A stretch of DNA of 64,000 nucleotides. Source: Trypanosoma brucei gambiense DAL972. Its lineage: Eukaryota; Euglenozoa; Kinetoplastea; Trypanosomatida; Trypanosomatidae. A program made the translations under genes and the position numbers. The DNA lies in contig NC_026742.1 in the NCBI RefSeq assembly GCF_000210295.1, positions 248,001 to 312,000 of the forward strand, in the 5' to 3' direction. Of this stretch, positions 9,981 through 22,600 are shown piece by piece (positions within the stretch are counted from its first letter, which is position 1; every line of letters begins with the position of its first letter). The notes under the pieces were generated by a model. It did no database searches and was not told where the DNA came from. It saw only the letters and a list, made by a program, of their open reading frames with translations.

Positions 9981-12900
9981 ATCCACACAGCAGTGTATAG
10001 ACATTCATTAAGACGCTCATCAATATCATCCTTCTTTAGGTTGTGTGGTGGGGTTATGGTAAATTCAAGTTTTAGCATTTCCTCGCTGTAACTCACCGCC
10101 AAGTCCTGCACCTGTTCCTCATTAAGTTGCAACTGAGCAGCCGTTTCTTTGGTAAAGGCACTTACGACATCAGGTTTCCTCTTCTCCAAAACATAATCCC
10201 AGTCCTCACCCTCAAATTCCACGTGGTGTTGCGTAACCGTTTCTGTTGCAGAAGATGAATCCTTCATCATAGCCGCACGTGCAGCGGAAGCACGTGGCAC
10301 ATATAGTGACCACACCTCAGAGAAGGGACATGCAGCAAGGGTACTTAATATATCAGCATCATTTAATGAGCACCCAATGACTTTATAATCAATCAACAGA
10401 CTTCCGAGTCGGCAATCAATGATAACCACCTGCTGTGGAGAGACACCGAGAACACGCGCAGCGTCATTACGGAATGCGTTCTCCAACCCTTCACGATCAC
10501 CACTAAGCACAAGATCCCAATCATCTCCCTCAAATTTCTCTGTCAGTACCGATGACTCCCGTGGTCTAGATTCATACAGCATCCACACAGCAGTGTATGG
10601 ACATTCATTAAGACGCTCATCAATATCATCCTTCTTTAGGTTGTGTGGTGGGGTTATGGTAAATTCAAGTTTTAGCATTTCCTCGCTGTAACTCACCACC
10701 AAGTCCTGCACCTGTTCCTCATTAAGTTGCAACTGAGCAGCCGTTTCTTTGGTAAAGGCACTTACGACATCAGGTTTCCTCTTCTCCAAAACATAATCCC
10801 AGTCCTCACCCTCAAATTCCACGTGGTGTTGCGTAACCGTTTCTGTTGCAGAAGATGAATCCTTCATCATAGCCGCACGTGCAGCGGAAGCACGTGGCAC
10901 ATATAGTGACCACACCTCAGAGAAGGGACATGCAGCAAGGGTACTTAATATATCAGCATCATTTAATGAGCACCCAATGACTTTATAATCAATCAACAGA
11001 CTTCCGAGTCGGCAATCAATGATAACCACCTGCTGTGGAGAGACACCGAGAACACGCGCAGCGTCATTACGGAATGCGTTCTCCAACCCTTCACGATCAC
11101 CACTAAGCACAAGATCCCAATCATCTCCCTCAAATTTCTCTGTCAGTACCGATGACTCCCGTGGTCTAGATTCATACAGCATCCACACAGCAGTGTATGG
11201 ACATTCATTAAGACGCTCATCAATATCATCCTTCTTTAGGTTGTGTGGTGGGGTTATGGTAAATTCAAGTTTTAGCATTTCCTCGCTGTAACTCACCACC
11301 AAGTCCTGCACCTGTTCCTCATTAAGTTGCAACTGAGCAGCCGTTTCTTTGGTAAAGGCACTTACGACATCAGGTTTCCTCTTCTCCAAAACATAATCCC
11401 AGTCCTCACCCTCAAATTCCACGTGGTGTTGCGTAACCGTTTCTGTTGCAGAAGATGAATCCTTCATCATAGCCGCACGTGCAGCGGAAGCACGTGGCAC
11501 ATATAGTGACCACACCTCAGAGAAGGGACATGCAGCAAGGGTACTTAATATATCAGCATCATTTAATGAGCACCCAATGACTTTATAATCAATCAACAGA
11601 CTTCCGAGTCGGCAATCAATGATAACCACCTGCTGTGGAGAGACACCGAGAACACGCGCAGCGTCATTACGGAATGCGTTCTCCAACCCTTCACGATCAC
11701 CACTAAGCACAAGATCCCAGTCATCTCCCTCAAATTTCTCTGTCAGTACCGATGACTCCCGTGGTCTAGATTCATACAGCATCCACACAGCAGTGTATGG
11801 ACATTCATTAAGACGCTCATCAATATCATCCTTCTTTAGGTTGTGTGGTGGGGTTATGGTAAATTCAAGTTTTAGCATTTCCTCGCTGTAACTCACCACC
11901 AAGTCCTGCACCTGTTCCTCATTAAGTTGCAACTGAGCAGCCGTTTCTTTGGTAAAGGCACTTACGACATCAGGTTTCCTCTTCTCCAAAACATAATCCC
12001 AGTCCTCACCCTCAAATTCCACGTGGTGTTGCGTAACCGTTTCTGTTGCAGAAGATGAATCCTTCATCATAGCCGCACGTGCAGCGGAAGCACGTGGCAC
12101 ATATAGTGACCACATCTCAGAGAAGGGACATGCAGCAAGGGCACTTAATATATCAGCATCATTTAATGAGCACCCAATGACTTTATAATCAATCAACAGA
12201 CTTCCGAGTCGGCAATCAATGATAACCACCTGCTGTGGAGAGACACCGAGAGCACGCGCAGCGTCATTACGGAATGCGTTCTCCAACCCTTCACGATCAC
12301 CACTAAGCACAAGATCCCAATCATCTCCCTCAAATTTTTCTGTCAGTACCGATGACTCCCGTGGTCTAGATTCATACAGCATCCACACAGCAGTGTATGG
12401 ACATTCATTAAGACGCTCATCAATATCATCCTTCTTTAGGTTGTGTGGTGGGGTTATGGTAAATTCAAGTTTTAGCATTCCCTCGCTGTAACTCACCACC
12501 AAGTCCTGCACCTGTTCCTCATTAAGTTGCAACTGAGCAGCCGTTTCTTTGGTAAAGGCACTTACGACATCAGGTTTCCTCTTCTCCAAAACATAATCCC
12601 AGTCCTCACCCTCAAATTCCACGTGGTGTTGCGTAACCGTTTCTGTTGCAGAAGATGAATCCTTCATCATAGCCGCACGTGCAGCGGAAGCACGTGGCAC
12701 ATATAGTGACCACATCTCAGAGAAGGGACATGCAGCAAGGGTACTTAATATATCAGCATCATTTAATGAGCACCCAATGACTTTATAATCAATCAACAGA
12801 CTTCCGAGTCGGCAATCAATGATAACCACCTGCTGTGGAGAGACACCGAGAGCACGCGCAGCGTCATTACGGAATGCGTTCTCCAACCCTTCACGATCAC

Positions 12901-13561
12901 CACTAAGCACAAGATCCCAATCATCTCCCTCAAATTTCTCTGTCAGTACCGATGACTCCCGTGGTCTAGATTCATACAGCATCCACACAGCAGTGTATGG
13001 ACATTCGTGAAGACGCTCATCAATATCATCCTTCTTTAGGTTGTGTGGTGGGGTTATGGTAAATTCAAGTTTTAGCATTCCCTCGCTGTAACTCACCACC
13101 AAGTCCTGCACCTGTTCCTCATTAAGTTGCAACTGAGCAGCCGTTTCTTTGGTAAAGGCATTCATGACTTCATTTTTTTTGTTGTGAATCGAAGTGTACC
13201 ATTCTTTTCCTGCGAAATGTTTGGTGTGTTTTTTACTTTCTAATATTAATTTGTTGTAATTTACTGGGTTTTTTTCGTTATAGAAGTTCCAAAGCCGTGG
13301 GTATTGGTGCTGAAGTATTTGGTGTTTTATTCTCTCCGGTGACTTTTTATTGTCGTATACGCTGTATTCGACTTGTAGATTGTGATCAGTTGCCTGCATG
13401 TTAGTGACAACGATTTTTTCGGTTTTCACTTCCAGTGCTGTTGATGTTTCGTGCAAAAATATGTCGTGTATTTTTTCTTTATCGTGGAGCATTTTGTATT
13501 TCCATTCTGTACCCATGAAGCTTCTCTTGTATTAATTTTTTTGACTGCGGTATTTTTTGAA
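9971..13561 (-). CDS. Partial second copy of the giant repetitive gene, 5' end lost in the assembly gap
   Basis: The intact frame runs 13516 to 9971 (1181 residues); coding similarity continues to the gap edge at 13561 but is broken there by single-base indels relative to the copy at 39030-39080. It begins inside the giant protein at MGTEWKYKML, an internal position there, so that Met is not a real start. It contains one divergent W-domain, the hybrid entry domain, then about five 200-residue units, and stops in mid-unit at VWMLY followed by TGA taken from the flanking repeat. It may be the true 3' end of the giant gene next to a misplaced N-terminal segment, or a separate tandem copy. The gap prevents a decision. 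Confidence 0.6.
9980..13160 (-). repeat. 600-bp tandem coding repeat, about 5.3 units
   Basis: Five full units in exact 600-bp register with almost no differences, plus a partial unit at the left end. They are the same unit as in the large array right of the gap. Confidence 0.95.
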
Positions 13562-13661
13562 NNNNNNNNNNNNNNNNNNNNNNNNNNNNNNNNNNNNNNN
13601 NNNNNNNNNNNNNNNNNNNNNNNNNNNNNNNNNNNNNNNNNNNNNNNNNNNNNNNNNNNNN
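13562..13661. other. Assembly gap of 100 N
   Basis: Exactly 100 N, the usual placeholder for a gap of unknown size. It lies inside the repeat array. The reading frame across it has no meaning, and single-base indels in the 50 bases left of it suggest low-quality contig-end sequence. Confidence 0.99.
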
Positions 13662-16600
13662 TAATATATCAGCATCATTTAATGAGCACCCAATGACTTT
13701 ATAATCAATCAACAGACTTCCGAGTCGGCAATCAATGATAACCACCTGCTGTGGAGAGACACTGAGAGCACGCGCAGCGTCATTACGGAATGCGTTCTCC
13801 AACCCTTCACGATCACCACTAAGCACAAGATCCCAATCATCTCCCTCAAATTTTTCTGTCAGTACCGATGACTCCCGTGGTCTAGATTCATACAGCATCC
13901 ACACAGCAGTGTATGGACATTCATTAAGACGCTCATCAATATCATCCTTCTTTAGGTTGTGTGGTGGGGTTATGGTAAATTCAAGTTTTAGCATTTCCTC
14001 GCTGTAACTCACCACCAAGTCCTGCACCTGTTCCTCATTAAGTTGCAACTGAGCAGCCGTTTCTTTGGTAAAGGCACTTACGACATCAGGTTTCCTCTTC
14101 TCCAAAACATAATCCCAGTCCTCACCCTCAAATTCCACGTGGTGTTGCGTAACCGTTTCTGTTGCAGAAGATGAATCCTTCATCATAGCCGCACGTGCAG
14201 CGGAAGCACGTGGCACATATAGTGACCACATCTCAGAGAAGGGACATGCAGCAAGGGTACTTAATATATCAGCATCATTTAATGAGCACCCAATGACTTT
14301 ATAATCAATCAACAGACTTCCGAGTCGGCAATCAATGATAACCACCTGCTGTGGAGAGACACCGAGAGCACGCGCAGCGTCATTACGGAATGCGTTCTCC
14401 AACCCTTCACGATCACCACTAAGCACAAGATCCCAATCATCTCCCTCAAATTTCTCTGTCAGTACCGATGACTCCCGTGGTCTAGATTCATACAGCATCC
14501 ACACAGCAGTGTATGGACATTCATTAAGACGCTCATCAATATCATCCTTCTTTAGGTTGTGTGGTGGGGTTATGGTAAATTCAAGTTTTAGCATTTCCTC
14601 GCTGTAACTCACCACCAAGTCCTGCACCTGTTCCTCATTAAGTTGCAACTGAGCAGCCGTTTCTTTGGTAAAGGCACTTACGACATCAGGTTTCCTCTTC
14701 TCCAAAACATAATCCCAGTCCTCACCCTCAAATTCCACGTGGTGTTGCGTAACCGTTTCTGTTGCAGAAGATGAATCCTTCATCATAGCCGCACGTGCAG
14801 CGGAAGCACGTGGCACATATAGTGACCACATCTCAGAGAAGGGACATGCAGCAAGGGTACTTAATATATCAGCATCATTTAATGAGCACCCAATGACTTT
14901 ATAATCAATCAACAGACTTCCGAGTCGGCAATCAATGATAACCACCTGCTGTGGAGAGACACCGAGAACACGCGCAGCGTCATTACGGAATGCGTTCTCC
15001 AACCCTTCACGATCACCACTAAGCACAAGATCCCAATCATCTCCCTCAAATTTCTCTGTCAGTACCGATGACTCCCGTGGTCTAGATTCATACAGCATCC
15101 ACACAGCAGTGTATGGACATTCATTAAGACGCTCATCAATATCATCCTTCTTTAGGTTGTGTGGTGGGGTTATGGTAAATTCAAGTTTTAGCATTTCCTC
15201 GCTGTAACTCACCACCAAGTCCTGCATCTGTTCCTCATTAAGTTGCAACTGAGCAGCCGTTTCTTTGGTAAAGGCACTTACGACATCAGGTTTCCTCTTC
15301 TCCAAAACATAATCCCAGTCCTCACCCTCAAATTCCACGTGGTGTTGCGTAACCGTTTCTGTTGCAGAAGATGAATCCTTCATCATAGCCGCACGTGCAG
15401 CGGAAGCACGTGGCACATATAGTGACCACACCTCAGAGAAGGGACATGCAGCAAGGGTACTTAATATATCAGCATCATTTAATGAGCACCCAATGACTTT
15501 ATAATCAATCAACAGACTTCCGAGTCGGCAATCAATGATAACCACCTGCTGTGGAGAGACACCGAGAGCACGCGCAGCGTCATTACGGAATGCGTTCTCC
15601 AACCCTTCACGATCACTACTAAGCACAAGATCCCAATCATCTCCCTCAAATTTCTCTGTCAGTACCGATGACTCCCGTGGTCTAGATTCATACAGCATCC
15701 ACACAGCAGTGTATGGACATTCGTGGAGACGCTCATCAATATCATCCTTCTTTAGGTCGTGTGGCGGGGTTATGGTAAATTCAAGTTTTAGCATTTCCTC
15801 GTTGTAACTCACCACCAAGTCCTGCACCTGTTCCTCACTAAGTTGCAACTGAGCAGCCGTTTCTTTGGTAAAGGCACTTACGACATCAGGTTTCCTCTTC
15901 TCCAAAACATAATCCCAGTCCTCACCCTCAAATTCCACGTGGTGTTGCGTAACCGTTTCTGTTGCAGAAGATGAATCCTCCATCATAGCCGCACGTGCAG
16001 CGGAAGCACGTGGCACATATAGTGACCACACCTCAGAGAAGGGACATGCAGCAAGGGTACTTAATATATCAGCATCATTTAATGAGCACCCAATGACTTT
16101 ATAATCAATCAACAGACTTCCGAGTCGGCAATCAATGATAACCACCTGCTGTGGAGAGACACCGAGAGCACGCGCAGCGTCATTACGGAATGCGTTCTCC
16201 AACCCTTCACGATCACCACTAAGCACAAGATCCCAATCATCTCCCTCAAATTTTTCTGTCAATACCGATGACTCCCGTGGTCTAGATTCACACAGCATCC
16301 ACACAGCAGTGTATGGACATTCATTAAGACGCTCATCAATATCATCCTTCTTTAGGTTGTGTGGTGGGGTTATGGTAAATTCAAGTTTTAGCATTTCCTC
16401 GCTGTAACTCACCACCAAGTCCTGCACCTGTTCCTCATTAAGTTGCAACTGAGCAGCCGTTTCTTTGGTAAAGGCACTTACGACATCAGGTTTCCTCTTC
16501 TCCAAAACATAATCCCAGTCCTCACCCTCAAATTCCACGTGGTGTTGCGTAACCGTTTCTGTTGCAGAAGATGAATCCTTCATCATAGCCGCACGTGCAG

Positions 16601-19600
16601 CGGAAGCACGTGGCACATATAGTGACCACACCTCAGAGAAGGGACATGCAGCAAGGGTACTTAATATATCAGCATCATTTAATGAGCACCCAATGACTTT
16701 ATAATCAATCAACAGACTTCCGAGTCGGCAATCAATGATAACCACCTGCTGTGGAGAGACACCGAGAGCACGCGCAGCGTCATTACGGAATGCGTTCTCC
16801 AACCCTTCACGATCACCACTAAGCACAAGATCCCAATCATCTCCCTCAAATTTTTCTGTCAGTACCGATGACTCCCGTGGTCTAGATTCATACAGCATCC
16901 ACACAGCAGTGTATGGACATTCATTAAGACGCTCATCAATATCATCCTTCTTTAGGTTGTGTGGTGGGGTTATGGTAAATTCAAGTTTTAGCATTTCCTC
17001 GCTGTAACTCACCGCCAAGTCCTGCACCTGTTCCTCATTAAGTTGCAACTGAGCAGCCGTTTCTTTGGTAAAGGCACTTACGACATCAGGTTTCCTCTTC
17101 TCCAAAACATAATCCCAGTCCTCACCCTCAAATTCCACGTGGTGTTGCGTAACCGTTTCTGTTGCAGAAGATGAATCCTTCATCATAGCCGCACGTGCAG
17201 CGGAAGCACGTGGCACATATAGTGACCACACCTCAGAGAAGGGACATGCAGCAAGGGTACTTAATATATCAGCATCATTTAATGAGCACCCAATGACTTT
17301 ATAATCAATCAACAGACTTCCGAGTCGGCAATCAATGATAACCACCTGCTGTGGAGAGACACTGAGAGCACGCGCAGCGTCATTACGGAATGCGTTCTCC
17401 AACCCTTCACGATCACCACTAAGCACAAGATCCCAATCATCTCCCTCAAATTTCTCTGTCAGTACCGATGACTCCCGTGGTCTAGATTCATACAGCATCC
17501 ACACAGCAGTGTATAGACATTCATTAAGACGCTCATCAACATCATCCTTCTTTAGGTTGTGTGGTGGGGTTATGGTAAATTCAAGTTTTAGCATTTCCTC
17601 GCTGTAACTCACCACCAAGTCCTGCACCTGTTCCTCATTAAGTTGCAACTGAGCAGCCGTTTCTTTGGTAAAGGCACTTACGACATCAGGTTTCCTCTTC
17701 TCCAAAACATAATCCCAGTCCTCACCCTCAAATTCCACGTGGTGTTGCGTAACCGTTTCTGTTGCAGAAGATGAATCCTTCATCATAGCCGCACGTGCAG
17801 CGGAAGCACGTGGCACATATAGTGACCACATCTCAGAGAAGGGACATGCAGCAAGGGCACTTAATATATCAGCATCATTTAATGAGCACCCAATGACTTT
17901 ATAATCAATCAACAGACTTCCGAGTCGGCAATCAATGATAACCACCTGCTGTGGAGAGACACCGAGAGCACGCGCAGCGTCATTACGGAATGCGTTCTCC
18001 AACCCTTCACGATCACCACTAAGCACAAGATCCCAATCATCTCCCTCAAATTTTTCTGTCAGTACCGATGACTCCCGTGGTCTAGATTCATACAGCATCC
18101 ACACAGCAGTGTATAGACATTCATTAAGACGCTCATCAATATCATCCTTCTTTATGTTGTGTGGTGGGGTTATGGTAAATTCAAGTTTTAGCATTCCCTC
18201 GCTGTAACTCACCACCAAGTCCTGCACCTGTTCCTCATTAAGTTGCAACTGAGCAGCCGTTTCTTTGGTAAAGGCACTTACGACATCAGGTTTCCTCTTC
18301 TCCAAAACATAATCCCAGTCCTCACCCTCAAATTCCACGTGGTGTTGCGTAACCGTTTCTGTTGCAGAAGATGAATCCTTCATCATAGCCGCACGTGCAG
18401 CGGAAGCACGTGGCACATATAGTGACCACATCTCAGAGAAGGGACATGCAGCAAGGGTACTTAATATATCAGCATCATTTAATGAGCACCCAATGACTTT
18501 ATAATCAATCAACAGACTTCCGAGTCGGCAATCAATGATAACCACCTGCTGTGGAGAGACACCGAGAACACGCGCAGCGTCATTACGGAATGCGTTCTCC
18601 AACCCTTCACGATCACCACTAAGCACAAGATCCCAATCATCTCCCTCAAATTTCTCTGTCAGTACCGATGACTCCCGTGGTCTAGATTCATACAGCATCC
18701 ACACAGCAGTGTATGGACATTCATTAAGACGCTCATCAATATCATCCTTCTTTAGGTTGTGTGGTGGGGTTATGGTAAATTCAAGTTTTAGCATTTCCTC
18801 GCTGTAACTCACCGCCAAGTCCTGCACCTGTTCCTCATTAAGTTGCAACTGAGCAGCCGTTTCTTTGGTAAAGGCACTTACGACATCAGGTTTCCTCTTC
18901 TCCAAAACATAATCCCAGTCCTCACCCTCAAATTCCACGTGGTGTTGCGTAACCGTTTCTGTTGCAGAAGATGAATCCTTCATCATAGCCGCACGTGCAG
19001 CGGAAGCACGTGGCACATATAGTGACCACACCTCAGAGAAGGGACATGCAGCAAGGGTACTTAATATATCAGCATCATTTAATGAGCACCCAATGACTTT
19101 ATAATCAATCAACAGACTTCCGAGTCGGCAATCAATGATAACCACCTGCTGTGGAGAGACACTGAGAGCACGCGCAGCGTCATTACGGAATGCGTTCTCC
19201 AACCCTTCACGATCACCACTAAGCACAAGATCCCAATCATCTCCCTCAAATTTCTCTGTCAGTACCGATGACTCCCGTGGTCTAGATTCATACAGCATCC
19301 ACACAGCAGTGTATAGACATTCATTAAGACGCTCATCAACATCATCCTTCTTTAGGTTGTGTGGTGGGGTTATGGTAAATTCAAGTTTTAGCATTTCCTC
19401 GCTGTAACTCACCACCAAGTCCTGCACCTGTTCCTCATTAAGTTGCAACTGAGCAGCCGTTTCTTTGGTAAAGGCACTTACGACATCAGGTTTCCTCTTC
19501 TCCAAAACATAATCCCAGTCCTCACCCTCAAATTCCACGTGGTGTTGCGTAACCGTTTCTGTTGCAGAAGATGAATCCTTCATCATAGCCGCACGTGCAG

Positions 19601-22600
19601 CGGAAGCACGTGGCACATATAGTGACCACATCTCAGAGAAGGGACATGCAGCAAGGGTACTTAATATATCAGCATCATTTAATGAGCACCCAATGACTTT
19701 ATAATCAATCAACAGACTTCCGAGTCGGCAATCAATGATAACCACCTGCTGTGGAGAGACACCGAGAGCACGCGCAGCGTCATTACGGAATGCGTTCTCC
19801 AACCCTTCACGATCACCACTAAGCACAAGATCCCAGTCATCTCCCTCAAATTTCTCTGTCAGTACCGATGACTCCCGTGGTCTAGATTCATACAGCATCC
19901 ACACAGCAGTGTATGGACATTCATTAAGACGCTCATCAATATCATCCTTCTTTAGGTTGTGTGGTGGGGTTATGGTAAATTCAAGTTTTAGCATTTCCTC
20001 GCTGTAACTCACCACCAAGTCCTGCACCTGTTCCTCATTAAGTTGCAACTGAGCAGCCGTTTCTTTGGTAAAGGCACTTACGACATCAGGTTTCCTCTTC
20101 TCCAAAACATAATCCCAGTCCTCACCCTCAAATTCCACGTGGTGTTGCGTAACCGTTTCTGTTGCAGAAGATGAATCCTTCATCATAGCCGCACGTGCAG
20201 CGGAAGCACGTGGCACATATAGTGACCACATCTCAGAGAAGGGACATGCAGCAAGGGTACTTAATATATCAGCATCATTTAATGAGCACCCAATGACTTT
20301 ATAATCAATCAACAGACTTCCGAGTCGGCAATCAATGATAACCACCTGCTGTGGAGAGACACCGAGAACACGCGCAGCGTCATTACGGAATGCGTTCTCC
20401 AACCCTTCACGATCACCACTAAGCACAAGATCCCAATCATCTCCCTCAAATTTCTCTGTCAGTACCGATGACTCCCGTGGTCTAGATTCATACAGCATCC
20501 ACACAGCAGTGTATAGACATTCATTAAGACGCTCATCAATATCATCCTTCTTTATGTTGTGTGGTGGGGTTATGGTAAATTCAAGTTTTAGCATTTCCTC
20601 GCTGTAACTCACCGCCAAGTCCTGCACCTGTTCCTCATTAAGTTGCAACTGAGCAGCCGTTTCTTTGGTAAAGGCACTTACGACATCAGGTTTCCTCTTC
20701 TCCAAAACATAATCCCAGTCCTCACCCTCAAATTCCACGTGGTGTTGCGTAACCGTTTCTGTTGCAGAAGATGAATCCTTCATCATAGCCGCACGTGCAG
20801 CGGAAGCACGTGGCACATATAGTGACCACATCTCAGAGAAGGGACATGCAGCAAGGGTACTTAATATATCAGCATCATTTAATGAGCACCCAATGACTTT
20901 ATAATCAATCAACAGACTTCCGAGTCGGCAATCAATGATAACCACCTGCTGTGGAGAGACACCGAGAGCACGCGCAGCGTCATTACGGAATGCGTTCTCC
21001 AACCCTTCACGATCACCACTAAGCACAAGATCCCAATCATCTCCCTCAAATTTCTCTGTCAGTACCGATGACTCCCGTGGTCTAGATTCATACAGCATCC
21101 ACACAGCAGTGTATAGACATTCATTAAGACGCTCATCAATATCATCCTTCTTTATGTTGTGTGGTGGGGTTATGGTAAATTCAAGTTTTAGCATTTCCTC
21201 GCTGTAACTCACCGCCAAGTCCTGCACCTGTTCCTCATTAAGTTGCAACTGAGCAGCCGTTTCTTTGGTAAAGGCACTTACGACATCAGGTTTCCTCTTC
21301 TCCAAAACATAATCCCAGTCCTCACCCTCAAATTCCACGTGGTGTTGCGTAACCGTTTCTGTTGCAGAAGATGAATCCTTCATCATAGCCGCACGTGCAG
21401 CGGAAGCACGTGGCACATATAGTGACCACACCTCAGAGAAGGGACATGCAGCAAGGGTACTTAATATATCAGCATCATTTAATGAGCACCCAATGACTTT
21501 ATAATCAATCAACAGACTTCCGAGTCGGCAATCAATGATAACCACCTGCTGTGGAGAGACACCGAGAGCACGCGCAGCGTCATTACGGAATGCGTTCTCC
21601 AACCCTTCACGATCACCACTAAGCACAAGATCCCAGTCATCTCCCTCAAATTTTTCTGTCAGTACCGATGACTCCCGTGGTCTAGATTCATACAGCATCC
21701 ACACAGCAGTGTATGGACATTCGTGGAGACGCTCATCAATATCATCCTTCTTTAGGTTGTGTGGTGGGGTTATGGTAAATTCAAGTTTTAGCATTTCCTC
21801 GCTGTAACTCACCACCAAGTCCTGCATCTGTTCCTCATTAAGTTGCAACTGAGCAGCCGTTTCTTTGGTAAAGGCACTTACGACATCAGGTTTCCTCTTC
21901 TCCAAAACATAATCCCAGTCCTCACCCTCAAATTCCACGTGGTGTTGCGTAACCGTTTCTGTTGCAGAAGATGAATCCTTCATCATAGCCGCACGTGCAG
22001 CGGAAGCACGTGGCACATATAGTGACCACATCTCAGAGAAGGGACATGCAGCAAGGGCACTTAATATATCAGCATCATTTAATGAGCACCCAATGACTTT
22101 ATAATCAATCAACAGACTTCCGAGTCGGCAATCAATGATAACCACCTGCTGTGGAGAGACACCGAGAGCACGCGCAGCGTCATTACGGAATGCGTTCTCC
22201 AACCCTTCACGATCACCACTAAGCACAAGATCCCAATCATCTCCCTCAAATTTTTCTGTCAATACCGATGACTCCCGTGGTCTAGATTCATACAGCATCC
22301 ACACAGCAGTGTATGGACATTCGTGGAGACGCTCATCAATATCATCCTTCTTTAGGTTGTGTGGTGGGGTTATGGTAAATTCAAGTTTTAGCATTTCCTC
22401 GTTGTAACTCACCACCAAGTCCTGCACCTGTTCCTCATTAAGTTGCAACTGAGCAGCCGTTTCTTTGGTAAAGGCACTTACGACATCAGGTTTCCTCTTC
22501 TCCAAAACATAATCCCAGTCCTCACCCTCAAATTCCACGTGGTGTTGCGTAACCGTTTCTGTTGCAGAAGATGAATCCTCCATCATAGCCGCACGTGCAG

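Noticed and set aside
13450..13696. Apparent protein reading through the N gap on either strand
   Set aside because: The gap is a 100-N placeholder of unknown true length, so any frame across it is artificial.
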